DNA of 64,000 nucleotides from Rosenbergiella gaditana (GTDB taxonomy: Bacteria; Pseudomonadota; Gammaproteobacteria; Enterobacterales; Enterobacteriaceae): positions 111,801 to 175,800 of the forward strand of contig NZ_JABBFR010000004.1 in NCBI RefSeq assembly GCF_018494065.1, written 5' to 3'. Made by a program: the position numbers and the translations under genes. The first letter of the stretch is position 1. Each line of letters begins with the position of its first letter. Positions 35,782-48,040 of the stretch are shown here, piece after piece. The notes below the pieces were generated by a model. It was not told the DNA's origin, did not search any database, and was given only the letters and a program-made list of their open reading frames with translations.

Positions 35782-36303
35782 ATGGCAGAGAAACGTAATA
35801 TCTTTCTGGTTGGGCCTATGGGTGCCGGCAAAAGCACTATTGGTCGTCAGTTAGCTCAACAACTTAATATGGAATTTTACGATTCCGATCAAGAGATTGA
35901 ACGTCGTACCGGGGCTGATGTGGGCTGGGTCTTCGATGTTGAAGGCGAAGAAGGCTTCCGCGATCGTGAGGAAAAAATCATCAATGAGTTGACTGAGAAG
36001 CAAGGCATTGTCTTGGCGACAGGCGGCGGTTCAGTTAAATCTCGTGAGACACGTAACCGCTTATCGGCACGTGGAGTCGTTGTGTATCTTGAGACGACTA
36101 TCGAGAAACAACTTGCTCGGACGCAACGTGATAAACGTCGTCCTCTTTTACAAGTTGATTCTCCTCCTCGGGATGTCTTAGAAGATCTCGCGGGTGAGCG
36201 CAATCCTCTGTATGAAGAGATTGCTGACGTGACTATCCGCACCGATGAGCAGAGTGCAAAAGTGGTTGCCAATCAGATCATCCATATGTTGGAAAACAAT
36301 TAA
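35782..36303 (+). CDS. aroK: Shikimate kinase I AroK
   Basis: AroK phosphorylates shikimate at the 3-hydroxyl with ATP, step five of the aromatic pathway. The 173-residue protein has the P-loop GPMGAGKST at residues 11-19, the shikimate-binding DSD and GFRDREE motifs, and the GGG loop in LATGGGSV; it is almost the same as E. coli AroK. The ATG has no strong ribosome site. It leads the aroK-aroB-damX-dam-rpe-gph-trpS cluster. Confidence 0.97.
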   Translation: MAEKRNIFLVGPMGAGKSTIGRQLAQQLNMEFYDSDQEIERRTGADVGWVFDVEGEEGFRDREEKIINELTEKQGIVLATGGGSVKSRETRNRLSARGVVVYLETTIEKQLARTQRDKRRPLLQVDSPPRDVLEDLAGERNPLYEEIADVTIRTDEQSAKVVANQIIHMLENN

Positions 36304-36342
36304 GTTGATATATCGCAGTTAAATCAGTTGAGGGTCAGTAAC

Positions 36343-37425
36343 ATGATGCAGAAGATGATGGTTTCACTTGACGAACGCAGCTATCCCATCACGATCGCCG
36401 CAGGCTTATTCAGTGAATCTGCATCTTACTGGCCACTAACTGCTCATCAATCAGTCATGGTTGTGACTAATGAAACTATTGCACCGCTCTATCTACAACC
36501 GGTTTTAGAGCAACTTTCTGCATTAGGTATCAACGCTGACTCCGTCGTATTACCTGATGGTGAGCAATACAAGTCATTAACAGTACTCAATACAGTATTT
36601 ACTGCGTTATTGGAAAAGCCACATAGTCGTGACACGACACTCATTGCGTTAGGGGGTGGAGTGATCGGCGATATGACAGGTTTTGCTGCAGCTAGCTACC
36701 AGCGTGGTGTGCGTTTTATACAAATGCCCACCACGCTGTTATCTCAAGTTGATTCATCGGTAGGTGGTAAGACGGCCGTCAATCATCCCTTAGGGAAAAA
36801 TATGATTGGCGCATTCTATCAACCTACATCGGTTGTCATTGATCTTGATTGCTTAGCAACGCTACCACCTCGAGAGTTATCCTCTGGGTTAGCTGAAGTG
36901 ATCAAATACGGTGTTATCCTCGACTATGCCTTTTTTGAATGGTTAGAAGAGAACATCGATGCGCTTCGACGCTTAGATCAAAAAGCACTGGCTTATTGTA
37001 TCAGACGTTGTTGTGAACTTAAGGCTGAGATCGTGGCAGCGGATGAACGGGAACAGGGTAATCGCGCGCTGTTAAACCTCGGACATACTTTTGGACACGC
37101 TATTGAAGCGCATATGGGATATGGCAATTGGTTACACGGTGAAGCGGTAGCGGCAGGTATGGTCATGGCTGCACGTACTGCGGAACAACTTGGGACATTC
37201 GGTGCCTCATTAACAGAACGGCTCATCACGCTATTGTTGCGTGCTGGACTGCCGGTTAACGGACCGCAGCAAATGTCGGCCGAAGACTACTTACCTCATA
37301 TGATGCGGGATAAGAAAGTGTTATCAGGAGAGCTACGCTTAGTCTTGCCTACCGATTTAGGTAAGGCCGAGGTGCGTTCTGGAGTGGGACATGATACTGT
37401 TTTAGCTGCCATAACTAAGTGTTAG
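36343..37425 (+). CDS. aroB: 3-dehydroquinate synthase AroB
   Basis: AroB cyclises DAHP to 3-dehydroquinate using NAD and a divalent metal, the second step of the shikimate pathway. The 360-residue protein has the NAD-binding [36 protein letters not shown], the metal ligands in [10 protein letters not shown] and [11 protein letters not shown], and [10 protein letters not shown]. The start at 36343 has GAGGG eight bases upstream; ATG at 36346 or a TTG at 36328 are alternatives. The gap to aroK is 39 bp. Confidence 0.96.
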   Translation: MMQKMMVSLDERSYPITIAAGLFSESASYWPLTAHQSVMVVTNETIAPLYLQPVLEQLSALGINADSVVLPDGEQYKSLTVLNTVFTALLEKPHSRDTTLIALGGGVIGDMTGFAAASYQRGVRFIQMPTTLLSQVDSSVGGKTAVNHPLGKNMIGAFYQPTSVVIDLDCLATLPPRELSSGLAEVIKYGVILDYAFFEWLEENIDALRRLDQKALAYCIRRCCELKAEIVAADEREQGNRALLNLGHTFGHAIEAHMGYGNWLHGEAVAAGMVMAARTAEQLGTFGASLTERLITLLLRAGLPVNGPQQMSAEDYLPHMMRDKKVLSGELRLVLPTDLGKAEVRSGVGHDTVLAAITKC

Positions 37426-37502
37426 CTAAGGTAAGACAATAACTAATAATGTCAGCGGGGCCACTCTAGTGGTACTTAGCCGAATACGTATGAGGTGGAT
37501 CA

Positions 37503-38534
37503 ATGGATGACTTTCAACCGGAAGATGAATTAAAACCTGACACGAGCGACCGTCCTGCTTCTCGTGGAAAAAAACCTGCACCGTCCTCTAAGCTACCAAT
37601 CTCTAAGCAGCATCTCATGATCGCTGTGGGGATTTTGGTATTGCTACTACTAGTTTTAGGCATTGGGTCAGCAATGAACAGTCAGTCTAAACCCGACGAA
37701 GCTGCTAATGGCCAAGGCAATGAAAGAAACGTCGACCTGTCTGGGAATACTTCAGCAGATAATTCAACCGCTGCAGTAAACGATCAGCAAAATCAACCGG
37801 CAGGTACTCAACCTGCAGCGCCAAGCGATAGCACCTCGAATGGGTCGATGGCGTCGACCAACGGCATGGCTCAAGATACCCAGTCGTCAGTTGATCAAGT
37901 ATCAGCTGCATCTCTACCAACGGGTGCGGCGACACTTGATCGCAATGCGAAACTCAGCAATACGGCTCAGACAGCTCAACAGCCTACTGACGTTGCACCA
38001 ACGCCACCGGTTCATCACTCAGCGCCTAGCGAACAACATGCGCGTGCTAAGCCTCCCGTGGTGCATACAGAGGCTCGTCAACCAAGCCATCGTTCTGAAG
38101 TGCGTCATGCTGTACCTGAACGCCGTGAGACCACCGTCAGCCATCGTCAGCCTGAACACCGTGAAGCGAAAAAGACTGTAGCCCCTAAAGCTCCAGTAAA
38201 AATCGCTGAAAAGCAGACTCCAGTGACCATAACCACGACATCTCAACCCGCGAAGGCTACACCAGCACCTTCTCGTGAAGCCGTGTCAGGCAAGGGGTAT
38301 ACACTACAGCTCAGTGGCGCAAGCCGTGAAGATACGTTGAATGCTTGGGCAAAACAGCAGAATCTTTCCAGCTACCAGGTTCATAAGACGTCTCGCAATG
38401 GACAAGCGTGGTATGTCTTGACCACAGGAAACTATAAAACACCCGCTGAAGCAAAAAGCGCTATCTCATCTCTTCCAGAGGCTGTAAAAGCTAAGAGTCC
38501 ATGGGTTAAGCCAATGAAAGAATCAGCTCAGTAA
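37503..38534 (+). CDS. damX: Cell division protein DamX (SPOR domain)
   Basis: DamX is a bitopic inner-membrane protein recruited to the septum by its SPOR domain, which binds denuded peptidoglycan. The 343-residue protein has a cytosolic N-terminus (1-36), a TM segment near 38-57, a long low-complexity periplasmic linker rich in Gln, Ala, Pro and His, and the C-terminal SPOR domain (about 265-343, from GYTLQLSGASREDTL to SPWVKPM). Shorter than the 428 residues of E. coli, the difference falling in the linker. Confidence 0.93.
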   Translation: MDDFQPEDELKPDTSDRPASRGKKPAPSSKLPISKQHLMIAVGILVLLLLVLGIGSAMNSQSKPDEAANGQGNERNVDLSGNTSADNSTAAVNDQQNQPAGTQPAAPSDSTSNGSMASTNGMAQDTQSSVDQVSAASLPTGAATLDRNAKLSNTAQTAQQPTDVAPTPPVHHSAPSEQHARAKPPVVHTEARQPSHRSEVRHAVPERRETTVSHRQPEHREAKKTVAPKAPVKIAEKQTPVTITTTSQPAKATPAPSREAVSGKGYTLQLSGASREDTLNAWAKQQNLSSYQVHKTSRNGQAWYVLTTGNYKTPAEAKSAISSLPEAVKAKSPWVKPMKESAQ

Positions 38535-38541
38535 TCTCAAT

Positions 38542-38562
38542 AGGGCTGCAATAAGCAGCCCT
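38542..38562 (+). terminator. Hairpin between damX and dam
   Basis: AGGGCTGC / GCAGCCCT, an 8-bp perfect stem with loop AATAA, eight bases after the damX stop. Only CGATTT follows, so it is likely an attenuating or mRNA-stabilising hairpin rather than a full stop. Confidence 0.5.
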
Positions 38563-38629
38563 CGATTTAAGCGCCAATCTGTTGTCCGGATAACCGCAAC
38601 ATCTCATAATTAATCTTTGATACGACAAC

Positions 38630-39442
38630 ATGAAGAAACATCGCGCTTTTTTGAAGTGGGCTGGAGGCAAGTATCTCCTATTAGAAGATATCCAACGCCA
38701 TCTACCAGAAGGCGACTGCCTAGTCGAACCTTTTGTGGGGGCTGGATCAGTATTCCTTAATACTGATTATAAGAAGTACTATCTTGCTGATATTAATAGT
38801 GACTTGATTAACCTCTACAACATTGTCAAGCACAGTAGTAGTCAATTTATCGCGGACGCTCGTGGTTTTTTTACGCCTGAAACGAATAATGCCGACACCT
38901 ATTACGCGCATCGTAGTGCGTTTAATCAGAGCGACGATCCTTACTATCGAGCACTACTCTTTCTCTACTTGAATCGACATGGCTATAACGGTCTGTGCCG
39001 GTATAACTTACGCGGGCAATTTAACGTACCTTTTGGGCGATATGTTAGGCCATACTTTCCGCAAGCGGAACTAGAATGGTTTGCGGTACGTGCGCAGCAA
39101 GCCACTTTTGTTTGCGAGTCATACGTTCAAACGCTATCTCAAGTCAGACGAGGCTCGGTCGTTTATTGCGACCCACCCTATGCACCGCTCTCATCGACTG
39201 CCAATTTTACGGCCTATCATACCAATAGCTTTTCTGCTAAGGAGCAAGCACTGTTAGCGGAATTAGCCTATAAGTTGGCACAAAAAAAATCGGTGCCTGT
39301 GTTAATCTCGAACCACGATACGGAATTAACTCGAAAATGGTATGAAGAGGCTACACTTCATGTTGTTACAGCAAGGCGCTCCATTAGCCGTAGTGCTAAG
39401 GGCCGAACTAAGGTCGATGAATTGCTAGCACTGTATACATAA
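38630..39442 (+). CDS. dam: DNA adenine methylase Dam
   Basis: Dam methylates adenine N6 in GATC, marking the parental strand for mismatch repair and timing replication through SeqA. The 270-residue protein has the AdoMet motif FVGAGS (35-40), the catalytic DPPY at 181-184, and the target-recognition segment HGYNGLCRYNLRGQFNVPFGRY near 117-138, with the FLKWAGGKY start. Closely similar to E. coli Dam, slightly shorter at the C-terminus. The ribosome site before the ATG is poor, which would keep Dam levels low, as in E. coli. Confidence 0.97.
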   Translation: MKKHRAFLKWAGGKYLLLEDIQRHLPEGDCLVEPFVGAGSVFLNTDYKKYYLADINSDLINLYNIVKHSSSQFIADARGFFTPETNNADTYYAHRSAFNQSDDPYYRALLFLYLNRHGYNGLCRYNLRGQFNVPFGRYVRPYFPQAELEWFAVRAQQATFVCESYVQTLSQVRRGSVVYCDPPYAPLSSTANFTAYHTNSFSAKEQALLAELAYKLAQKKSVPVLISNHDTELTRKWYEEATLHVVTARRSISRSAKGRTKVDELLALYT

Positions 39443-39499
39443 TGTTGTAGCGGTAGCTCAGCATTGCTGAAACCGGAAATCATACTCTCGGAGAATTGC

Positions 39500-40183
39500 A
39501 TGAAAAATTATTTAATTGCGCCATCCATTTTATCCGCCGACTTCGCTCGATTAGGGGAAGATACGGCCAAGGCTATTGCGGCCGGGGGTGATGTTGTCCA
39601 CTTCGATGTAATGGATAATCACTATGTGCCAAATCTAACGATGGGCCCAATGGTGTTAAAAGCGCTCCGGGATTATGGCATTACGGCGCCTATCGATGTG
39701 CACTTGATGGTTAAACCAGTTGATGCGTTGATTCCAGAATTTGCCAAAGCGGGAGCAAGCTTTATCACTTTTCATCCTGAGGCCAGCGAGCATGTTGACC
39801 GTACGGTACAACTGATCAAAGAGCACGGTTGTAAAGCGGGTCTAGTCTTTAACCCGGCCACGCCGCTTACCTACCTTGATTATATGTTGGATAAGATTGA
39901 TATAGTGTTACTGATGTCGGTCAACCCAGGTTTTGGTGGGCAAAGTTTTATCCCTTCCACGTTAAACAAACTCCGTGAAGTGCGTAAGCGCATTGACCAA
40001 AGTGGATATGATGTTCGATTAGAAATCGATGGTGGCGTAAAAGTCGATAATATCGCAGAAATCGCTGCTGCCGGCGCGGATATGTTCGTTGCGGGCTCCG
40101 CTATTTTCAATCAGCCAGACTATAGAACGGTTATTGCCGAAATGCGTCGCGAAGTGGAGAAAGCACATGGCTCATTTCACTAA
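39500..40183 (+). CDS. rpe: Ribulose-phosphate 3-epimerase Rpe
   Basis: Rpe interconverts ribulose 5-phosphate and xylulose 5-phosphate in the pentose phosphate pathway. The 227-residue TIM barrel has the family signatures [27 protein letters not shown], the VHLMV strand and the [14 protein letters not shown] phosphate loop. The ATG at 39500 is preceded by GGAG six bases upstream; an in-frame start at 39464 would add 12 residues. The gene overlaps gph by 17 bp. Confidence 0.96.
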   Translation: MKNYLIAPSILSADFARLGEDTAKAIAAGGDVVHFDVMDNHYVPNLTMGPMVLKALRDYGITAPIDVHLMVKPVDALIPEFAKAGASFITFHPEASEHVDRTVQLIKEHGCKAGLVFNPATPLTYLDYMLDKIDIVLLMSVNPGFGGQSFIPSTLNKLREVRKRIDQSGYDVRLEIDGGVKVDNIAEIAAAGADMFVAGSAIFNQPDYRTVIAEMRREVEKAHGSFH

Positions 40184-40844
40184 TATTCGCGGAATAGCAT
40201 TCGATTTAGATGGGACATTAATCGACAGTGCTCCGGGCTTAGCGAGTGCAATCGATTTAATGCTCGCTGATCTGCAATTACCTGCAGCCGGGAGTGACAA
40301 TGTGACCCGTTGGATCGGCAACGGTGCGGATATAATGGTCACTCGGGCGCTGACATGGGCCCTTGGTGAAGCGCCAGATGATACTCAGCTTGCTCAAGCA
40401 CGCAGCTGCTTTGACCACCATTATCTGCAGACAGCGGAGACCGGAAGTCAGTTATTTGACCACGTAACTGACGTATTAGCGGTTTTGCGAGCGGAAGATA
40501 TCCCTTTAGCGATTGTTACCAACAAGCCGACACCCTTTGTTCGCCCGTTATTGGAAAGCCTTGGTATTGATCACTATTTTAATTTAATCATTGGTGGAGA
40601 TGACGTTCCAGTTAAAAAACCTCATCCCGCTGCAATCTTTATGGTACTGGGTCAATTTGGGCTGCTGACAGAAGAACTGCTTTTTGTAGGTGATTCACGT
40701 AACGATATACAAGCGGCAAAATCGGCGGGTGTTCAGTCAGTCGGGTTATCCTATGGATACAATTATGGCGAACCGATTGAAGATAGCCACCCAGACCAAG
40801 TTATTCATCAATTTGATCACCTTCTCTCCCTTATTGGGAAGTAA
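40167..40844 (+). CDS. gph: Phosphoglycolate phosphatase Gph
   Basis: Gph hydrolyses 2-phosphoglycolate, a by-product of DNA 3' end repair. The 225-residue HAD protein has motif I DLDGTLID with nucleophile Asp13 and Asp15, motif II in IVTNKP, motif III Lys in KKPHP, and motif IV VGDSRND. It lacks the roughly 12-residue cap insertion and longer C-terminal tail of the 252-residue E. coli enzyme, but no catalytic residue is lost. Start sits inside the end of rpe, with GGAG nearby; trpS follows after 18 bp. Confidence 0.94.
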   Translation: MAHFTNIRGIAFDLDGTLIDSAPGLASAIDLMLADLQLPAAGSDNVTRWIGNGADIMVTRALTWALGEAPDDTQLAQARSCFDHHYLQTAETGSQLFDHVTDVLAVLRAEDIPLAIVTNKPTPFVRPLLESLGIDHYFNLIIGGDDVPVKKPHPAAIFMVLGQFGLLTEELLFVGDSRNDIQAAKSAGVQSVGLSYGYNYGEPIEDSHPDQVIHQFDHLLSLIGK

Positions 40845-40862
40845 TCTCCAGGATAAGAAATA

Positions 40863-41867
40863 ATGACAAGACCTATCGTCTTTAGTGGTGCGCAGCCATC
40901 CGGTGAACTTTCTATCGGCAACTACATGGGAGCGCTGCGTCAATGGGTTCAGATGCAGGATGACTATCATTGTATCTATTGTATTGTTGACCAACACGCT
41001 ATCACTGTACGCCAAGATGCGGCGGCCTTACGTAAGGCTACCCTTGATACTTTGGCGCTTTATCTTGCTTGTGGTATCGATCCTGAAAAATCAACGATCT
41101 TCGTCCAATCTCATGTGCCAGAGCATGCGCAACTATCGTGGGTACTGAACTGCTATACCTACTTTGGTGAATTAAGCCGAATGACTCAGTTCAAGGATAA
41201 GTCATCACGCTATGCAGAAAATATTAATGCCGGGCTTTTCGACTATCCCGTCCTGATGGCTGCCGATATTCTTCTTTACCAAACACAGCAAGTGCCGGTC
41301 GGCGAAGATCAAAAACAACATCTTGAGTTGAGCCGTGATATAGCTCAACGCTTCAACGCAATTTACGGTGATATCTTTAAAGTGCCTGAGCCGTTCATCC
41401 CGAAATCGGGCGCTCGGGTAATGTCATTACTTGAACCAACGAAGAAGATGTCTAAATCTGATGATAACCGCAACAACGTTATCGGATTGCTTGAAGAACC
41501 GAAGGCGGTAGTGAAGAAAATTAAACGAGCAGTAACGGATTCTGATGAGCCACCTGTAGTGCGTTATGATGTGAAAAATAAGCCGGGCGTGTCCAACCTA
41601 TTGGATATTCTTTCAGGTGTAACCGGTCAACCGATCACTGAACTGGAACGTTCATTCGAAGGCCAGATGTATGGGCATTTAAAAGGTGCGGTGGCTGAAG
41701 CCGTATCGGGTATGCTGACTGATTTACAAGCGCGCTATCATCACTTCCGTAATGATGAAGTATTGCTCAATAAAATCATGAAAGAAGGTGCGGAAAAGGC
41801 AAGTTCACAAGCTAAACAAACACTTGACAAAGTCTATGAAGCGATTGGTTTTGTTGCCCGTCCTTAA
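40863..41867 (+). CDS. trpS: Tryptophanyl-tRNA synthetase TrpS
   Basis: TrpS charges tRNA-Trp. The 334-residue class Ic synthetase has the HIGH-like motif [12 protein letters not shown] (residues 12-23), the KMSKS loop at about 195-199 ([13 protein letters not shown]) and the usual length. It is the last gene of the aroK cluster and ends at a strong terminator. Confidence 0.98.
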   Translation: MTRPIVFSGAQPSGELSIGNYMGALRQWVQMQDDYHCIYCIVDQHAITVRQDAAALRKATLDTLALYLACGIDPEKSTIFVQSHVPEHAQLSWVLNCYTYFGELSRMTQFKDKSSRYAENINAGLFDYPVLMAADILLYQTQQVPVGEDQKQHLELSRDIAQRFNAIYGDIFKVPEPFIPKSGARVMSLLEPTKKMSKSDDNRNNVIGLLEEPKAVVKKIKRAVTDSDEPPVVRYDVKNKPGVSNLLDILSGVTGQPITELERSFEGQMYGHLKGAVAEAVSGMLTDLQARYHHFRNDEVLLNKIMKEGAEKASSQAKQTLDKVYEAIGFVARP

Positions 41868-41886
41868 TTAGGCGCTACCCTGATAT

Positions 41887-41921
41887 AAAAAAGGCGGTAG
41901 AAATTTTCTACCGCCTTTTTT
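41887..41921. terminator. Bidirectional terminator between trpS and tsgA
   Basis: GGCGGTAGAAA / TTTCTACCGCC is flanked by A6 on the left and T6 on the right, so the hairpin works as a rho-independent terminator on both strands for the two convergent genes. Confidence 0.93.
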
Positions 41922-41922
41922 A

Positions 41923-43092
41923 TTAATGATTTGCGCGATGCTTAGTGACAAAACCCAGCAGTAAGCAACAGATAAAGACGGTGAGATAAAGACCATTAGA
42001 GGTCGTCAATGCTGCATGAGGTCCATCGTGACTCACGATAGGGGCTGTTACTACAAAAGTTAACATGGTTCCGACTGTACCGCAGGTCAGAATAAAGTTA
42101 ACCAATTTAGGCGATGCGATCTTGGTTTGCTGAGAGCCAAGAGTAATAATCGTGGTATAAATCGCGCTAGAGAAAAAGCCTAGTGCGGCGATGATAATAT
42201 GAAGCATATTAGGGTCCTGTGCATGGTTAAACCAATACATTAATAAGGACGCTAACGCTGTGAGTAATACCAATAATTTCTGTGAGTCAATGAAACGTAG
42301 CACAACACTAAACACCCACATACCGACCATATAAGCTGTCCAGAAATTACCGACAAGCTGGCCCGCACGGCCTAATTCGAAACCTAACGCTTTAGTCGCA
42401 TAATCAGGCACCCAAGCTATAAATCCTAACTGGCCAAGAATGTAACATAAGGCTGCCAGCGCAAGCAGAAAGACGCCTGGACCCCATTTTTCTTTAGGCT
42501 CACTCTTTTGTTGTGAGTTTTTAGAGAGTATCGGGAATTCGGTGAAAAGCGTAATGATGAAAATAGCGACGTAAATCAGCCCAATCGCGCAGTAGACTAC
42601 ATACCAAGGAAGCTGACGCGATAATACCGCCGCGGCGATTATTGGAAAGAGCGTTCCAGCCATACTGAAAAAAGAATCGGTAAACAGCAATCGAGCACCA
42701 CGTTGACGACCTTCGTACAGGTGGGTAATCAGAAAGGTTCCAATCGACATGGTAATGCCACTGACAACACCAAGAATGAACATACAGGCCGAAAATATAG
42801 CGATAGAGTGGCCAGTAACCAACCCGGCAATCGCAACTAGCATCAAAATAAAGCCGAATATCAGCTGTTTTTTAAGAGGAACTAGTTCCATCAGCCAAGC
42901 ATTGAGAAAAATTGCGATCAAAATCCCCGCGTTCAAAAACGTAAAGGTATTACTCATACTTGTCACGGGGACATTGAAATAGTGAGCGATGTTGTCCATC
43001 ACCATTCCCGTTACAATCACCAGCGCCCCTGTTAACGCATAGGAAAGAAAGCTTATCCAGGTAAGCCCGGTTCTTTTTATTTGCATCATCAT
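41923..43092 (-). CDS. tsgA: MFS transporter TsgA
   Basis: TsgA is an inner-membrane protein of the major facilitator superfamily with no established substrate; the Salmonella name reflects tellurite/selenite resistance. The 389-residue protein has about 12 hydrophobic segments and matches E. coli TsgA along its full length ([59 protein letters not shown]). Three ATG codons open the frame; the first is given. In E. coli nirBDC-cysG lie on its far side, but these are not present here. Confidence 0.93.
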   Translation of the reverse strand: MMMQIKRTGLTWISFLSYALTGALVIVTGMVMDNIAHYFNVPVTSMSNTFTFLNAGILIAIFLNAWLMELVPLKKQLIFGFILMLVAIAGLVTGHSIAIFSACMFILGVVSGITMSIGTFLITHLYEGRQRGARLLFTDSFFSMAGTLFPIIAAAVLSRQLPWYVVYCAIGLIYVAIFIITLFTEFPILSKNSQQKSEPKEKWGPGVFLLALAALCYILGQLGFIAWVPDYATKALGFELGRAGQLVGNFWTAYMVGMWVFSVVLRFIDSQKLLVLLTALASLLMYWFNHAQDPNMLHIIIAALGFFSSAIYTTIITLGSQQTKIASPKLVNFILTCGTVGTMLTFVVTAPIVSHDGPHAALTTSNGLYLTVFICCLLLGFVTKHRANH

Positions 43093-43347
43093 TAATACCT
43101 GTTAAAGGAAAAGTCCGAAGAGTGAAGCGAACGATTGTAATGCCATCGCTCCGGTTTATAAATAATGATGCTCATAATGAATTGAATATTTAACCAATAA
43201 CCGTGGTCGTTAGAGAAAAAGCACTCTGAGCCATATTTTATGCTGTGGTTGGCGAGATATAAGTCAGGAAATCGCTAGCCGTAGAGCGTAAATACTCCTT
43301 ACAATCATCGTCAGTATTTATTCTATCCCAGCTAAGGACGCGCAATT

Positions 43348-43911
43348 ATGTTAAAAAAAACATTGGCTACAGCATTAACCCTGTTTTCATTAGCCGCCAC
43401 GGCTCAACATGCGATGGCCGATACGCATGTGTTAATGACGACTTCTGAAGGGAATATTGAGTTAACCTTGAACGATGAGAAGGCTCCAGTCACTGTCAAA
43501 AACTTTCTTCAATACGTGAATAACGGTTTCTATAACAATACGATCTTCCATCGTGTGATCCCGAGCTTTATGATTCAAGGGGGTGGCTTCACAGCGGACA
43601 TGCAACAGAAGTCGACCCAAGCACCGATTAAAAATGAAGCTGATAATGGATTACGTAATACCCGTGGTACCATTTCTATGGCAAGAACAGCGGATAAAGA
43701 CAGTGCGACCAGCCAATTTTTTATCAATGTCGCGGACAATGCTTTTCTCGATCATGGACAGAGAGATTTCGGCTATGCGGTGTTTGGTAAAGTGACAAAA
43801 GGTCTGGATGTGGCAGAAAAAATTTCCCATGTCGAAACCACTAATAATGGGCCTTACCAAAACGTTCCTGCAAAGCCTGTCACCATCATCTCCGTAAAAG
43901 TTTTACCTTAA
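43348..43911 (+). CDS. ppiA: Periplasmic peptidyl-prolyl isomerase A (PpiA)
   Basis: PpiA is a cyclophilin that catalyses cis-trans isomerisation of proline bonds in the periplasm. The 187-residue precursor has a signal peptide ([20 protein letters not shown], cleavage after HAMA, about residue 24) and the cyclophilin core with [13 protein letters not shown], the [22 protein letters not shown] stretch, and [15 protein letters not shown]. Length is close to E. coli (190). AAGGA lies upstream of the ATG. Next gene is pabA after 83 bp; fic and yhfG, found here in E. coli, are absent. Confidence 0.95.
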   Translation: MLKKTLATALTLFSLAATAQHAMADTHVLMTTSEGNIELTLNDEKAPVTVKNFLQYVNNGFYNNTIFHRVIPSFMIQGGGFTADMQQKSTQAPIKNEADNGLRNTRGTISMARTADKDSATSQFFINVADNAFLDHGQRDFGYAVFGKVTKGLDVAEKISHVETTNNGPYQNVPAKPVTIISVKVLP

Positions 43912-43994
43912 TGGACTATCCAAGCACTACTCGTTGAGTGCTTGGAACCTTTCTCGTCAAATACTACGATTATCTTCTCTAACTGAGAAATCAT

Positions 43995-44570
43995 ATGCTG
44001 TTAATCATAGATAACTATGACTCTTTTACTTGGAATCTTTATCAGTACTTTTGCCAATGTGGTGTAGAGGTGAAGGTTATTCGTAATGATGCCATTACAC
44101 TTCAAGAGATGGAGGACCTGGGGATGAGCCATCTTGTTATCTCACCGGGCCCCTGTACACCCAATGAAGCGGGTATTTCGTTATCGGCCATTCAACATTT
44201 CGCCGGTAAATTGCCTATATTGGGCGTCTGTCTTGGTCATCAAGCCATCGCTCAAGCGTTTGGTGGCAAAGTGATACGTGCGGGTCAAGCGATGCATGGT
44301 AAAACCTCAGTGATTCGTCACAACCGGCAAGGGCTATTTTCACAGCTACCGGATCCGCTTACCGTGACACGCTATCACTCTTTAGTCGTTGAGACCGCTA
44401 CATTACCTCAAGAGCTTGAAATGACGGCTTGGGTTGAAGAAGAGGATGGTAGGCTTACGATCATGGGGCTTCGTCATCGACACCTTGAGATAGAGAGCGT
44501 GCAATTTCACCCCGAAAGTATTTTGAGTGAACAAGGACTGTCATTATTGAATAACTTTACCACTCGATGA
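43995..44570 (+). CDS. pabA: Aminodeoxychorismate synthase glutaminase subunit PabA
   Basis: PabA supplies ammonia from glutamine to PabB for 4-amino-4-deoxychorismate, the precursor of p-aminobenzoate and folate. The 191-residue class I glutamine amidotransferase has the nucleophile Cys79 in GVCLGHQ, and His172 and Glu174 in VQFHPES completing the triad; the oxyanion strand ISPGPCTP is present. It could be confused with TrpG, but the neighbourhood (ppiA, argD) is that of pabA. Confidence 0.94.
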   Translation: MLLIIDNYDSFTWNLYQYFCQCGVEVKVIRNDAITLQEMEDLGMSHLVISPGPCTPNEAGISLSAIQHFAGKLPILGVCLGHQAIAQAFGGKVIRAGQAMHGKTSVIRHNRQGLFSQLPDPLTVTRYHSLVVETATLPQELEMTAWVEEEDGRLTIMGLRHRHLEIESVQFHPESILSEQGLSLLNNFTTR

Positions 44571-44630
44571 ATAATTGATTTTATATGCAATATAAATGTA
44601 TATTTATTCTTGAGAATTTTTAATTACTAA

Positions 44631-45857
<1,227 letters not shown>

Positions 45858-45876
45858 CTTACTTGCCCTGAGTTAT

Positions 45877-47967
45877 TTACTGCTCAGGGCTCTTGTTAGC
45901 ACGTGAAAACCACGCACCGTGTTTAGGGCGCTGAGTCCAGATAATAGCGGAGATTGTCCGCATTGACTTCACATGCACGAGAATCCGTTCGATATGTCGC
46001 TCTACAATGGTGCTTGGCCCTTTATCGAAATTAGCCGCTTCATCCATCACATGTGTTGAGTGATAGTTCTCTTGATCGTTGGCATACAATAAACGCTGTT
46101 GGCATTGCTGTAACGCTATCTCACAAGCTTGTAAATAGCCTTCGGCTAAAGTCGGGGTCAGCATAGTATGTTCACGGGCTAACGCAGTCAGTTCATTAAT
46201 ATGTTCGACAATATATTGGCTATGGCTAACCCATAAATGCATTTCCTCTAAATACTCATCATCAAAACCAGGCTCTTGCATTGCTTGATTAAGGGCATTG
46301 AATAGCGCGTTATGTTTTTGGTTTGCATCCACTCGCGCCGCTTCGAAGACTTCATCTTTTTGCTCTGGCCCCAGTAAGACTTTTAATGCCTGTTGATAAG
46401 CATTGAGGACATCCAGCGTGTTATCTCGTAGCAGTGCGCTCTGCCATTGAGGCCATAACCAAAGCGTACCGCCAAAAGCGATTAAGCAGCCGAGTAGCGT
46501 ATCCAATAAGCGTGGTATAAGGAATTGGTGACCATTTAGGGAAAGGAGTTGTAATGAATAGACTGCAGTGACTGTGAATCCAATGGTCGCCCATCCATAA
46601 TATTGGCGATTGAATAGATTACTGAAAAAGGTAATCAGTAACATAATGATTAAGATCCATGACTCGGGCACATGCAGATTCAGCGTGACCGCAGCAATGA
46701 TTAATCCCACAAAGGTCCCTAGCGCCCGGTGCTGTATGCGTACCCGCGTTGCGCTGTAGTTATTTTGACTAACGAAAACAATGGTCATCAAAATCCAGTA
46801 TGGCTTCGGCATATTCAGTGCCATACCGACTACTCCGCCACACATCAACATTATTGAAAAACGTGCGGCAGAACGTAATGCCGTAGATTTTAATGATAAA
46901 TAACTTTTTAAGGCGGGCAGTAAAGGTAATCGACGCTGCCGATCACGCATTAGATCACGCTGATAGAGCGGCTTTTCATTTTGTAGGACTCGAGCGATCC
47001 GCGTGAAATGATAAAAGCAAAATTGTGGGACGGGGTTATGAGGAAATTGTTGAGCGAGCTTTTCTAACGCTGAAATTTGTTTACTCATGGAAAAAGGCTT
47101 TACGAATTGGTGATATAAAATATCGTCGGCCAAGCGGTGAAGCTGTGTCGTCACCGTGTTGGCATTCCAATTAAAAATTTTCTCTCCAAAGCTATCGTGG
47201 CAGAGTTTTTTGATTTCATCAGGTTGATTCAAACTTATCGTGATATGTTCTTGAATATCTTGCGCCATCAGAAAATAACGGATCAAGAACCGGTCATTTC
47301 GGTTCCTTGCGGCCGGTAACATATGCAACTGCTGGTAGCATTGAGTAATTAAATCAATCACTTTCTGCTGACGCTTGAGTAAATCCTGCAAACTTTCTGG
47401 AGAATCAGTGGCACTAAAAATACGTTGGTATTTATGTTCGCAGTAGTTGCCCAGTTCACGATATAGCAAGCTCAGTGTTTCACGAAGCTGCTGCGCTTGT
47501 GAGAACTTAAACCAGGCCCAGTTAAATACACCGTACCAAACCGTTCCCCCTAAATAGAGAAGGGGGGGGCCCCATAGAGGCATACGGCCAGCCAAGCTGA
47601 TAGAGAGTACTGCGGCAACTAATGAGGCGGGTAGTAAGCGTCCATGTAACGGACTAATTTCGCCAGTAACACCGATGATGAGGGGTAACGCAAAAAGAAA
47701 TATAGGTAATGGATATTGTTGCTGTAGACACCAGAGCAGTAAAAAACTACTGCAGGCGAAAAGCAAACCACCCACCACTAGCCGTTTAAAAAAACGTTTA
47801 TGGGGGGTATCCAAGCCTGCAAGATTACAGCAGGAAGGGACTAAAGAAAAAAGTAAGCCAGAGTGGAGATCACCAATAAGCCAACCCAGTGTTATAGGCA
47901 GGCAGAGCACCAACGTTTGGCGGAACGCATAATTCACTTCAGGATGATAAATAAGTCGACGTAGCAT
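45877..47967 (-). CDS. yhfK: YhfK, FUSC-family inner-membrane protein
   Basis: YhfK is a large inner-membrane protein of unknown function related to the FUSC/YccS efflux family. The 696-residue product has a block of hydrophobic segments at about 15-170, a soluble helical domain, a second block near 370-510, and a C-terminal soluble domain, and aligns with E. coli YhfK throughout (LYRELGNYCEHKY, LLPALKSYLSLKSTALR, YGWATIGFTVTAVYSLQLL). A weak hairpin GCCCTGAG / CTCAGGGC (45865-45890) covers its stop and the end of argD. Confidence 0.9.
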   Translation of the reverse strand: MLRRLIYHPEVNYAFRQTLVLCLPITLGWLIGDLHSGLLFSLVPSCCNLAGLDTPHKRFFKRLVVGGLLFACSSFLLLWCLQQQYPLPIFLFALPLIIGVTGEISPLHGRLLPASLVAAVLSISLAGRMPLWGPPLLYLGGTVWYGVFNWAWFKFSQAQQLRETLSLLYRELGNYCEHKYQRIFSATDSPESLQDLLKRQQKVIDLITQCYQQLHMLPAARNRNDRFLIRYFLMAQDIQEHITISLNQPDEIKKLCHDSFGEKIFNWNANTVTTQLHRLADDILYHQFVKPFSMSKQISALEKLAQQFPHNPVPQFCFYHFTRIARVLQNEKPLYQRDLMRDRQRRLPLLPALKSYLSLKSTALRSAARFSIMLMCGGVVGMALNMPKPYWILMTIVFVSQNNYSATRVRIQHRALGTFVGLIIAAVTLNLHVPESWILIIMLLITFFSNLFNRQYYGWATIGFTVTAVYSLQLLSLNGHQFLIPRLLDTLLGCLIAFGGTLWLWPQWQSALLRDNTLDVLNAYQQALKVLLGPEQKDEVFEAARVDANQKHNALFNALNQAMQEPGFDDEYLEEMHLWVSHSQYIVEHINELTALAREHTMLTPTLAEGYLQACEIALQQCQQRLLYANDQENYHSTHVMDEAANFDKGPSTIVERHIERILVHVKSMRTISAIIWTQRPKHGAWFSRANKSPEQ

Positions 47968-48007
47968 TACCGCTGCAGCTTGTTGTATGAATTAATAGCG
48001 ACGAGAG

Positions 48008-48032
48008 CAAGGCAAGGAGTCTCCTTGCCTTG
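48008..48032 (-). terminator. crp terminator hairpin
   Basis: CAAGGCAAGGAG and CTCCTTGCCTTG are perfect 12-bp complements around a single central base, 9 bp past the crp stop on the minus strand. The T tract is weak. Confidence 0.65.
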
Positions 48033-48040
48033 TGCGCTGA

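Noticed and set aside
35889..36272. Open frame of 127 codons antisense to aroK
   Set aside because: Composition is rich in Ser, Arg and Thr, typical of an antisense shadow; aroK is near-identical to its E. coli counterpart.
37700..38280. Low-complexity region in damX as a possible foreign insert
   Set aside because: DamX proteins normally have a variable disordered linker between the membrane segment and the SPOR domain.
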